64,000 nucleotides of DNA from Rusavskia elegans. Its lineage: Eukaryota > Ascomycota > Lecanoromycetes > Teloschistales > Teloschistaceae. Under the pieces are notes generated by a model. The model had not been told where the DNA came from. It worked only from the letters and a program-made list of their open reading frames with translations, and ran no database searches. The stretch spans positions 434,001-498,000 of the forward strand of contig SAUG01000020.1 in assembly GCA_011316305.1 (NCBI GenBank), given 5' to 3'. A program made the translations under genes and the position numbers. Of the stretch, positions 11,116 through 21,906 are shown one piece after another. Positions within the stretch are counted from its first letter, which is position 1. Every line of letters starts with the position of its first letter.

Positions 11116-12211
11116 ATTGTTTTAAATAAGAAATTAATTCCGTCCTATAGAAATATAGTAAAGATTCGAAGAAATAGAATCGGAAAAGGTAAAAAAAAGA
11201 TAAAAGAAAATTTTATAATATTATAGTATCGGTAATACTTTAGAGTAATATATTTTAAATAATCTAGTTAATAATCTATCGAAAAATATATAAATAGAAG
11301 TCTAAAATCGTCGTTTTTCGAAAAATCTATAAATACTAGAAAGGCTTCGAACTTTTTATTTCTAAAGTATCTTTTACTAGATTATATCGCGAAATCTTTA
11401 CCGATATCGCTATTATATATATAAATAACAAAATTTATATAATATAAATTATAAAATATAGAATTAATAGTTCTATAGAATATAATAGAAAGATATATAA
11501 TTATTTTCCTATGAAATATATATATTATTTTACTATTTTACTATATATATCCGACTATATTTATTTTTAATAGATTATTAACGAGTCGTAATCTATATTA
11601 AATATATTACTATTTAATAAAAGAACGCCTCGATTATTAAAAGGTTAATAGAAAATCTAGAAATATAACCGGAAATATAATAATAGCTAGTTAATAATAA
11701 ATTCTAAAAGATTAAAAATTTTAGAAAAAAAATATAAATCTATAAAATTATTTAGAAAAAGATAATACTATTTATATAATATTAGTAAATAAACTAATAA
11801 AAAATAGAATATATTCTCGTTATATATTATCTATAATTATTTTTATATTCGATTATCTAATATAATTATAAATCGAATTAAATTAGATTTCTATCGGTTT
11901 CTATTTTATAATCTAATCTGACTCTCGATTCTAATATTAGAAACCGATCTAAATCGCTTAACGGATCGGATTAAATCGACTCGCTAAAACTCGGGTCGGG
12001 TTCTCGAAATACCGACGGGAACCCGTATCGAAATGGTCAGTCTACTAGTACGTTATAACGGAATAGAAATTTATAACTAGTATATTTTCAGATATTCAGC
12101 TTATATTCGAATATTTAAAAATTAATATTAAAATATTTCAACTTTTTATTTTAAAAAAATAAATTATATTAATATTACCCGAAGACGAATCGAAATTTTC
12201 AAAAAGTATTC

Positions 12212-12699
12212 TATCCGGAATAGATTTCGGAACGGGTTAGATCGGATCGAATTTTAGAACTTTTAATTCGACCCGAAACGGGTTAGAATATCTTCGGATT
12301 AGAATATTTCCGGGTTAAAATATCTCCGAATTAGAATATCATCGGGTAAGATTATAAACGGATTAGAATATAAACAAATTCTCGCGGGTTTATCTCGTTT
12401 AAAAGACGAATTAATTGATTTCCGCGTTAATATAGGCGCTAAAATAGCGTATATCGACTTTTCTAGTATTATAATATTAAAAAAGATAGAATTTATATAC
12501 GCTAGTTTAGCGTCTATATTTTATTAATAGGAATCTGTTTAAAAAACTATTAATTTTAGTAAATTTTAATCTAAACCCGATCTATTTTAATTCGGATCGG
12601 ATTAACATTTATATAATCCGTTCCGGCTCTGATTCGAACCCGTTCGGATCGAATTCGAATTGGGAATTTCTATATCTCGTTCCGAAAAGTAATCCGGAA
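12212..12699. mobile_element. Family N MITE, copy 2
   Basis: About 490 bp homologous to 2318-2683. The left end TCCGGAATAGATTTCGGAACG is inverted at the right end (CGTTCCGAAAAGTAATCCGGA). It has an extra set of GGGTTAGAATATC-like direct repeats near 12285-12345 that copy 1 has in fewer units. The GCGCTAAA/TTTAGCGT hairpin is retained but degraded. Confidence 0.7.
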
Positions 12700-13279
12700 T
12701 ATATTTATTAGTAATAGATAATAGATAGTCGATTAAAAATCGCTAATATTTTTTTATTTATTGTCGTTTTTTATACGAATAATCTTTAAAATTATCGGTA
12801 TATAGTATCAAAATTTGAATCTTTACTAAAATACTATATCGGTAAAAATATAACGAAAATATTAAAGTAGCTTTTTTAAATTGATAATATTTTCTATCGA
12901 CTATTTATAATAATTAGATTGGTCGTCGGATCGGATTTTAAACCCGGATTAGCTAATCTGATCTAATCTAATCCGGCTGGGTTTCGAATCCGGGTTAACT
13001 AATCCGACCCGATCCGAAAAAACGCTAAACTCTAATATAAAAGTAAAAACCTAGTATAACTTTTAAACGAATTAACTAATAAAATTCTAATTAATTAACT
13101 ACGCTAGCTAGAGAGATTCTAATTCGAAAAAATATATTATCTAAATATATTATCTTTATTAAAATATTAAAATAATAGTATATTAAATATATAATTTAAT
13201 TCAATTAGATCCGGATCGGATTACTAAATAACCCGACTTGAATTCGATCTACTAAAATTCGAGTCGGGTTCGAGTCGGA

Positions 13280-14735
13280 TAGACTGGCTGTCGGGTCGGA
13301 TTTCGAACTCGGATTAGTTAATTCGATCCGACTCGAATCGAATTAAATTAAAATCTAATTCGATCTAGCCGGATTTCGAATCCGAATTAACGAATCGAAA
13401 TTCGATCCGTTCCGAAAAAATACTAAATTTTAATATAAAAGTTTAAAGCTAGTATAACTTTTATATAAATTTACTAGAAAAATTCCAATTAATCAACTAT
13501 ACTAGTTAAAACGATTTTAATTCGAAAAAATATATTATCTAAATATTTAGTTAATTTATTCTAATTTCAGTATTCGATAAACCAATGATTCGGTAAACAA
13601 ATCAAGCGTTGGTATACCAGTATTAAATATATAGTAATAGAATATATACTTTGATTTAATTAACGTAAATAACAGTTCTATAGAATTTTAATTTGAATTT
13701 ATATAGTAATATACTATATCCTATCACCGATATATTGACGTAGATATTTTTATAGATAAATATACTTTGTAGTTATCGTTTCTTTTTCTTTTACTAATAA
13801 TATAAGTCTCTTATAAATACTATAATTTACTAAAATCTTTTACGTATATATATACTCCCGTAATAGCTATACTATAGTTAAACTAAACGATAGTATCTTT
13901 CTATATCTATAATAACTATATCTATCTTTATAGACGTCGACTATCTTGTTATAACTAGAGTAATCTATTTTAACTTCGATAAAAATTTCCTTTTTATTAC
14001 TTTTAAAATACGCTATCCAATCTTCCTACTATCTTTTAATCTAATCGATCGGGTAAAACTTCTAGCTATAGTAGCTAGCGTTCTAGCTAGCGACTCTATA
14101 GTTAGTAACTTTCTTAAAAGTTAAAGCTATACGGCCTAAAAAGTATTTTAATAATTTAACAAAACGTTTAGATATAAATTATATAATAAATATAGTCGAA
14201 GTAAAGATTATTTATAATTACTTTATATTATAGTAGATAGATATAGCGGAAATATTAGATATTTATAATCGTTTATAACGTCGAAGAAAAATAGACCGAA
14301 GACTACGAGTTACGAAGTTATATTTATATAATAGAAGATTCGTAATCGAATAAAAAAGAAAATAGTCAAATGGAAGTGATTGACTATATTATAAATCTTG
14401 TCTAACGAACTTTGGCTGAGAAAATTTATTTGTACGTAAAATACAACAATCGATGTCGTATATAACGTTGATAATATATATATATATAAAAATTCAATAT
14501 AATTTCAAATAGAAATCTTCTAGAATAGATTATCTAAAAATATTATTTTTATTAAAATATTAAGATAATAATATATTAAATATATAATTTAATCGGATTA
14601 GTTCCGAATTAGATTATTAAATAATCCGATCCGAATTTAATTTACTAAAATTCAGGTCGGATCCGAATCGGATTACTAAAATCGAATCGAATATTCGATA
14701 GTTCGACGGAAACCCGATCCGAATCGGTCAATCTA
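13280..14735 (-). mobile_element. Family M MITE carrying a Z insertion
   Basis: Ends TAGACTGGCTGTCGGGTCGG and GAATCGGTCAATCTA. The 8-bp duplication is GAGTCGGA/GAGTCGGG; the single G-to-A difference fits RIP. It contains the complete Z element at 13544-14528, so without it the MITE is about 460 bp. Confidence 0.88.
13544..14528 (+). mobile_element. Z element with degraded ORF
   Basis: A 985-bp insertion flanked by ATTATCTAAA (13534-13543 and 14529-14538). It starts ATTTAGTTAATTTATTCTAA and has the Z landmark GATTCGGTAAACAAATCAAG; its far end is GAAATCTTCTAGAATAG. In the plus direction an ORF homologous to the copies at 55449 and 50175 can be followed from about 13930 to the far end, with stops at presumed Gln codons. 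The strand given is that of the ORF; the A-rich end suggests the opposite polarity (see findings). Confidence 0.8.
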
Positions 14736-14806
14736 GAGTCGGGTTACTAAAATCGAATCGGATATCCGACGATTCGATAGAAATTCGATTCGAACCGGCG
14801 AATCTA

Positions 14807-16297
14807 ATTGTCTAATAATAATAACCGAGAATATAACGAATAATAATATTTTTATAATCTAAATAATTAAAATTTTTGGAAAATTTATAGAATATATTAA
14901 TAATATAATATTGGTATTCTAATTAGACCGATTTGTAATAACTAATAACAATATAGAAATTTTCGAATATAAATTATTTAAAAATAGAAAATATAAATAA
15001 CAATATTAAAATTACTAAATATTTAGAAAAATTTAAAAAAAATTTACAAGTTTTTTATTTTATAGTTTCAATTTCGAAACTATAAATAAATATTATTAGA
15101 GCAATAGAAAAGCCGTATATATTTTTATAATAAATAATTTAGCGTCTACGATTACAGCGCTTCGAATAAACTATATTAGTAGTAATATTATAAATTTAAA
15201 AAGATATCAATTTACAACTGACAACGATAATATAATAGAAATCTATTTTTATTAAATTAGATCGAAAGCGAATATTATATTTAAAAATATTAGAAAATCG
15301 TAGTTTCTATCTATTCGAACGAGATTATAGCGGAAAAATTAATCTAATTATCGAATATAATTTATTTTGTTATAAAAATTAGTATATCGGAACTAATAAT
15401 ATTTAAATATATTATAATAATTTAAATTTTATTAATATCTTTAAAAATATATAAATTATATATTTTCGTTATTGATCGAAAAATATATTATATTATCTAA
15501 ATTTCAATATCGACGTTCTAATTATATTCGTTATAATCGAAGTTATAAACTTTTTACTAAACTATCGAACTAGATAGATTATATTATTTATTAATGATAA
15601 TTTATAGATACTATACGTAAAGATTATAAAAAATAGAAATTTATTGAAATTCGAAATATCTATATAATAGAAAAATAGAAATATATATTTTTTTATAAAA
15701 AAAAATAATTAACCGGATTTAATTTATAGTATCGAAAACGTTTATAATAATAGAAAGATTAATATCAATCGAAATGATTTTATTTATTAATAAATCCTTT
15801 GATTGTCTTCTACGAAATATTAACGTTAGTTTTCTAATAGAATATTATTAATATATTCGAAAATTTATCGTAATTGTTTTTTATAAATTTAAAAGATTTA
15901 TTCGTAAATAATTTTATATTTAGTTAACTTTTTTTTATTACGCGTATAATATTCTTTCGTGGTATAATATTTAAATTAGCATTTATAATCGAATAATTAT
16001 AATAATTAATTAACATTAAAGTAATCTATTACTATATATTGAGTTTTTATTTATTAAATTCTTCTATTTTAGGTTTTTATTATTCGAGATTCGAACGTCT
16101 ATAGTATATAGATTTCTATTAAATCCTCTAGTAAAAACATTTATTAATTTATATTAGTTATTCCAACTATTCTATAAATTTATATAGTAGAATAATAATA
16201 AAAACGTAGTAAATTTTATTATTTGATAGTAGTTTAGTCGACCGCTGTCTTTATTATAATATTTAATTCGATTTATTCGGCTTTTTAATATTTAGAT
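14807..16297. other. RIPped AT-rich sequence, nothing recognised
   Basis: No mobile-element termini, LTR pairs or protein motifs were found. A plus-frame stretch near 15115-15260 reads without TGA, but no family is recognised. A TTCGAACG motif near 16090 recalls a tRNA T-loop without supporting structure. Confidence 0.5.
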
Positions 16298-17205
16298 TAA
16301 ACTGACCGTTAGATCGAATTTTAAATCCGGATTAGAAAAACCGATCCGATCCGAATCGGTTCCGACTTTTTTTAAATACTAAACCGATAGATTTTAAATT
16401 TTTAATTTCTATTCCGATCTAATTTACAAATGTTATTTCATTAATATATTTTAGATAAATATAATAAAAAAACTATATTAACTTTATAAATTAATTAATA
16501 AAAAATTTACTATATTAGTTATATTTATTTTGAATAGATAGAATGGATTCTTTTAATATATTATCTATATTAATTTAATAAACTATTAAAATATAGAATA
16601 TATAATAGTTTTTGAAAATTTAATAGATTTCTATTAGACTTTCGGATTTAATTCGGAACTAATCGTTTAACGAATCGAACCGATTTAATTTACTAAAAAA
16701 TCGAGTCGGATTATAGATACTAGACTAGCTACTTCGGTACGGATTTCGGTCGATATCTAAATTCTAATCTATTTTTTTAATAGATTAAACCGGTTCGACT
16801 CGTTAAACAATCGGTTCCGGGTTAAATCCGGAAACCTAATAGAAATCTATTAAACTTTTATTATAGTTTAAATATAATATATAATTTTATTTTATTAATT
16901 TTATATTAGTAATATATTTAGATAATATATTTTGTCTAACGAAAATCTTTCTAGTTAATATAATTAATCAATTAGATTTTTTTAAAATAAGTAGATATAA
17001 TTTTTATACTAGAATTATATTTTGATACTAGAGCTTACTATTTTAATAGTTCTAAGTCGGATCGGATCGGTTCTTTAACTAGAAACCGAAAACCTATCGG
17101 TTTAATATCTAAAAAAATCGGAACTAATTCGATTTAAACCCGGAATATAAATCCGGATTTAAAATTCGATCCGATAGCCAATCTAATAGATACCGACGAA
17201 AAACT
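16298..17205 (-). mobile_element. Family M MITE, outer copy, right end damaged
   Basis: G-type left end TAAACTGACCGTTAGATCGA, body interrupted by the M copy at 16721, then a short remainder (CGACGAAAA) after 17193. The last 15 bp or so of the T-type end are missing, so the right boundary is approximate. Confidence 0.7.
16721..17185 (+). mobile_element. Family M MITE, 465 bp
   Basis: T-type left end TAGACTAGCTACTTCGGTAC and G-type right end CGATAGCCAATCTA. A perfect 8-bp duplication, ATAGATAC (16713-16720, 17186-17193), lies within an older M copy of opposite orientation. Confidence 0.93.
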
Positions 17206-17451
17206 ATTAGATTTACTTTGAAACATTTTAATTAAATATAATATAATAGATCTATCGGCTTTTTTTTATTTATTTTATTATTTATTTTACCGATATAAAT
17301 TTATCTAGTCGTTGTCTAGACAATTTAATATTTATATTATCGGAAAAATCTATTTATCTTTTATATTTTAGTTATATTCTTTTGAAACGTCCGAAAATAA
17401 TACGGTTTAAAAATATTACTAGATTGATTTATTGATTCGTAGTCTTCTAAT

Positions 17452-18359
17452 TAGATTGTCTATTTCGGTACGGATTTCCGTCGATATTTCGGAAACTCGA
17501 TCCGATTTTTAATGAATCGATTTAATCGACTCGAGTTTTTAACGATTCGGATAATCCGATTCGATTCGATTATAAATTGATTTAATTTATTAAAATAATA
17601 AGACTTACTATATATTTATATTTTAATGATTTATTTTAGATAGTATATTAAAATACTATAATCTATTTATTTAGAAAAGTAATAATTGACGTATTGAATT
17701 ATTTATTAATTAATTTGGAAAATTGGTATAATTTTTATATTTTGTATATTTAATATATATAAATTTTGTAATTTTTTTAAATTAAACCGAATTATAAATT
17801 AGAGATCGAAAATCTATCGGTTCGGTATTTAAAAAAGTCGGAACTAGACTGGCCGTCGGGTCGGATTTTAAACCCGGGTTTATATTTCGAGTTCGAATCG
17901 AGTCGGTTTCGACTTTTCTAGATATTAAACTAATAGATTTTCGGTTTCTAATTAAAAAACCGATCCGATCCGACTCGGAACTATTAGAATACTAAATTCT
18001 AGTATAAAAGTTATATCTATTTATTTTAAAAAATTCTAATTAATTAAATATACTAGCTAGAAATATTCTAGTTAAACTAAATAAATTATATAAATTTTTT
18101 ATAAAAATATATTTTATAAAATAGTTATTTATATTATATTTAAATTATAATAAAGATCTAACGGGTCTCTATTAGATTTTCGGATTCGATCTAGAACTAA
18201 CTATTTAATAAACCGAACCGGTTCGACCCGCTAAAAAATCGAATCGGATTTTAAATACCGACGAGAACCTATATCGAAATAGCCAATCTAGTCGGAATCG
18301 ATTCGAGTCGGGTCGGTTCTATTAACTCGGATTCGAAATCCGATCCGACGGCCAGTCTA
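17452..18359 (+). mobile_element. Family M MITE, outer copy with nested M
   Basis: T-type left end TAGATTGTCTATTTCGGTAC and G-type right end CGACGGCCAGTCTA. The duplication CTTCTAAT/CTTTTAAT differs by one C-to-T. It is interrupted at 17845-18290 by another M copy. Confidence 0.88.
17845..18290 (-). mobile_element. Family M MITE, 446 bp
   Basis: Ends TAGACTGGCCGTCGGGTCGG and AATAGCCAATCTA; the former is close to the family consensus. Duplication GTCGGAAC/GTCGGAAT. It is nested in an M copy of opposite orientation. Confidence 0.92.
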
Positions 18360-19970
18360 CTTTTAATAGTAAAAAAGAAATAAAAATATATCTATTACTA
18401 GTTTTTAATTTTCTCTATATATTATCGATTAGATTTTCTCGAAAATTTATTCGCTTTTTACTATTATTTCTTTTACTAGAATCGTTTTTATAAATAAAGT
18501 TTCTTTCTATATATTAGATTAGTAATATTACAAAATAATATTATTTCTAGTCGTTTTAACTTTTACTATTAAATTTTAGAATAAAGTCGATAGTAATAGA
18601 ATTGAAATTTTATTTTATTTAGACGAAAGTTTATTATAAATTATATTATGGACTGGATATTAAATAGTTTAAAACTTCGCTATCTAAAATAAATATAATA
18701 AAGCGATAAAATTTAAAAATAAAGTTATTTAGAAATTGAAATAAAATAATAGCGTTTAGACTAGTACGCTAATTCGACTCGCTATCGAACCAATCTAAAA
18801 TACAGCGCGGAACTTTTAATAGATCTAATAATGAATATAAATAGATTATTATTTAAATATTAAATAAATTTTATTAATTATAGTTTTAATATTTCTTTTA
18901 ATAATTTATCTATTTATTAAAATAGAAAGAAGATAATTATAATATATTAAAAATTTATTATAGAAATTTGATTCGCGAAAACCAATAAAATAAAAATTAA
19001 TCTCTTTTAATTTTTGATAATAAAAAGTAATTATCGATATTTAATTAAAATTAAATCTCGTAAAAAACAAACTGTTCTTTAAATACTAAAAGTTAAATAC
19101 TAAAAATTATACGATAATCGAAATAAATTTTTTTTTTAAAAGCCAAATTTGATAATTATATAATAGTAATAGAAACGGCTAGCGAAATAGTAAAACTTTA
19201 TTCTATTATTCTATTATTTTCCTATATTTATATTTATTTATTTAATTTATATATAGAATTTATATTAGAAATTAGAAATTAATAGAAGTAAATAAAAATA
19301 TTTTTTAAATGTATTTTTTTATATATTTAGTTAAAGTCGTCTATAATAGATTCTATATCGGAAATATTTTCTAAAAACAAAATCATCCATTTTATATTAA
19401 AATAATCACTTTGGATAATATAATTAATGGAATAAAATATTTTATAATTCTATAATTTGGAATATAATATCTATCTATTTTTTTATCAAAGATTTATTAC
19501 TATTATTAATAGAACTGAATCTATCGATTTTATATAAATATAAAACTAATTATAATTAATATTATAAAATTCTTTACAATTATAGGACGTTATATCCGTA
19601 AACATTTATCTATCTTTTTATTATTTACTTATTAATTCAGCTATTTTCTTTAAAAATTTATTATTATTATTTTATTCGAATACTATATATATTTTAGTAT
19701 AAAAACAATCTATTATTAGAATTATTTTGTAGAAGTAAAAATCGAATAGTATATACGATAAAATAAGGAAGTTTATAATAATATTATTATTGTTTATCGC
19801 TTTTTATTTATAAACGTCCGAGATCGTTATTATCTGATTTTTCATCTCTTTTTTTATATTTTGATATATTAGAGCTTTAGAATCTCCGGGAAAAGATTTC
19901 GATATATTCTATTTAAAAACTATATAATAATATTAAAAAAAGACGACGTAGAATTTGAAACTATATATTT
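18360..19970. other. RIPped AT-rich sequence, nothing recognised
   Basis: No termini, repeats shared within the window or recognisable motifs were found between the M copy and the LTR-III element. Confidence 0.5.
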
Positions 19971-20698
19971 TATTATAACGAGATCAAATATAGATAATAA
20001 TTGGATGTTGGAAAATTGATTGTTCTATAGAAGAGGTCTGCGGATACAAAAAGTACGTATTAAAACCGCTATCTAATCTAGCAAATCGTACTAATAGATT
20101 GGCTACTTCGGGTCGGATTCCCGTCGGTATTTTAGAAATCCGATCCGAGTTTTAGCGAGTTAGTTCGATTTAACCTGCTAAACGATATAGCTCGGTTTCT
20201 AAAATTAAAATCGAAAGTTAAATCGGATTATAAAATAGAAATTAATAGAAATTCGATTCGATTTATTAGATTTTCTATATATAGTATTATATTATAAATA
20301 AGTTATTAATTAATTAATTGATCAAATTTTTATTAAGAAATTATATTTAGATAAAATATTTAATCTAACTAGAAATCTTTTAGCTAGTATAGTTAATTAA
20401 TTAGAATTTATTTAAATAGATAGATATAATTTTTATAACAGAACTATATTTTTATATTAGAATTTAACGGTTTTAGTAGTTTTAATAGGTTAAATCTAGA
20501 AACTCGGGTTTAATCTAAAACCGAGTCGATTTAATATTTAGAAAAGTCGGAATCGACTCGGTTTAGTATCTAGAAAAGTCGAAACCGACTCGAATTCGAA
20601 ATCCGATCCGACGGCCAGTCTACGTACTAAATTTAATCGGGTAATATATTTATATATCTTTCGGTTTTATAAAAGTTTATTCTATAATATATATTTTA
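19971..20698. repeat. LTR-III left LTR, M insertion inside
   Basis: Begins TATTATAACGAGATCAAATA and ends about TATATTTTAA. It shares AGAAGAGGTCTGCGGATAC and the following blocks with 39475-39666. Removing the M copy at 20095-20622 plus 8 bp leaves 192 bp, the same length as the right LTR. Confidence 0.75.
20095..20622 (+). mobile_element. Family M MITE, 528 bp, long T-end subtype
   Basis: Ends TAGATTGGCTACTTCGGGTC and CGACGGCCAGTCTA; perfect duplication CGTACTAA (20087-20094, 20623-20630). The uninterrupted sister LTR has a single CGTATTAA at 39591-39598, an empty site that fixes the element boundaries. It belongs to the subtype with an extended T-type end (TAGTTCGATTTAACCTGC region). Confidence 0.95.
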
Positions 20699-20704
20699 AA
20701 AAGA

Positions 20705-20945
20705 GAAAAAGATATCGCCTTCGATACTATACCGAACGCTAGCGAGATTATTAATTCTATTACGTTTAATATACGTTTAAATATATCCGCTGCTTCTTTT
20801 ATATACGCCGTAAAGTTTCTAGAACTTTCTATTTCTCTAAGTTCTTTTCTAAGTATACAGGCTCCTAGCTAGTTAAATCGAAGCGATAGTACTAAAATAA
20901 ATAAAGATATCGATAACGGTATAGCTTATAATTAGACGAGGCGAT
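20705..20945 (-). pseudogene. Degraded minus-strand ORF fragment in LTR-III
   Basis: A minus frame reads for about 80 residues with few stops: a hydrophobic stretch (LSISLFILVLSLRF), then a helical segment (LRKELREIESSRNFTAYIKE) and a second hydrophobic stretch (LIISLAFGIVSKAI). I do not recognise it. It may be the distal part of the same coding region as 35714-36880, now separated by the nested insertions. Confidence 0.4.
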
Positions 20946-21415
20946 ATAGATATATCGTTTATATATATATATATATATAACAGAGAAAATAGATGCTAAA
21001 TTAGTTACGGAATTTCTAGAAATTAATTAATTGATATTATTATTAGTTAAACGAATAGAAATTAAAACTTTTAAAGAATTTTTTTTATATCTTATTTTAA
21101 CTAGCTAGAATTAAATTAAATATAGCTTTTAGTTTTCATTTATTTATCGCCTTTATTAACGTTATCTAATTTTTCCAGTATTTTTAATAAATAACGAATA
21201 ATTAGACTGGCTATTTCGGGTCGGATTTTTATCGAATTCTATAATCCGACCCGATTTTTTAGCGAGTCGAACCGATTCGACCCGCTAAACGGTCGAGTCC
21301 GGGTCGAATCCGAATATCTAATAAGAAGCTATTAAACATTTATTAATAATTAAATATAATATATATTATCTTAATATATATATTATATAAATAATATATT
21401 TAGGTAATATATTTA

Positions 21416-21906
21416 TATTATAGAACTACCTGAAGGTCTGGAATTTCCAACCGTAGGTTAGATTTATCAATATATCTATAAACGTAGATATAACGGATAA
21501 TTATTTAAGTTAATTTAAAAATAAATTAGTTCAATTACTAGAATAGTATATAGCGATAACTAATAAATTAAATATAAGTTATAAAAGCGTCGAGTTCGAT
21601 ATCTATATAAATAAATAAAATCCTTTACTATTTAGATTATTTATTAATTAAAATAATCAAGCTAGCTCTATTTTAGAATACTTATTTACTAAAACTACTG
21701 AAATCGAAGTATTTATAGTATTTATTTACTAAAACTATTAAAATTAAAGTATTTATAGTATTTATTTACTAAAACTACTAAGATATTTTTTAGTATTAAT
21801 ATTTAGGCTATCCCGTATATTCCTACCTATCGAGACGTAATAGAAAATCTAGCGTTATACTAAATACTATCGCGTTTTTTAAATTATACCGCTCGTATTT
21901 ATAATA
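21416..21906 (-). repeat. Gypsy I-A 3' LTR
   Basis: 491 bp, RIPped TGTTATAGAACTACCTGAAG-type start and TTTATAATA end. It contains a tandem array of about 40-bp units (AGTATTTATTTACTAAAACT) with one unit more than its partner LTR. Confidence 0.85.

Larger units (their letters stand above)
9210..12044 (-). mobile_element. Large family M element with internal ORF region
   Basis: Both M termini are present: a G-type left end TAGACCGGCCGTCGGATCGG and a T-type right end ending ATGGTCAGTCTA. They are flanked by a perfect 8-bp duplication, CTAGTACG (9202-9209, 12045-12052). Without a nested MITE the element is about 2.5 kb, roughly five times the usual 0.32-0.58 kb. The extra 2 kb holds degraded coding sequence. 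It could be the decayed autonomous relative of the M MITEs, but no hAT transposase or hAT dimerisation motif was recognised. Confidence 0.75.
12915..14806 (-). mobile_element. Family M MITE, outer copy with nested M
   Basis: G-type left end (TAGATTGGTCGTCGGATCGG) and T-type right end (GAACCGGCGAATCTA). Its body is interrupted at 13280 by another M element and resumes at 14736 with GAGTCGGGTTAC. The outer flanks (ATAATAAT and ATTGTCTA) do not match, so its own duplication has decayed or been rearranged. Confidence 0.75.

Noticed and set aside
16070..16150. tRNA relic suggested by GATTCGAACG
   Set aside because: Only a T-loop-like motif; no D arm, acceptor pairing or A box could be placed.
14807..16297. 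Plus-strand host gene near 15115-15260
   Set aside because: The frame is open only if TAA/TAG are ignored, no motif is recognisable and no second copy supports it.
20944..20982. (TA)n microsatellite as a regulatory or origin element
   Set aside because: Simple AT repeats are everywhere in this RIPped DNA and nothing else supports a function.
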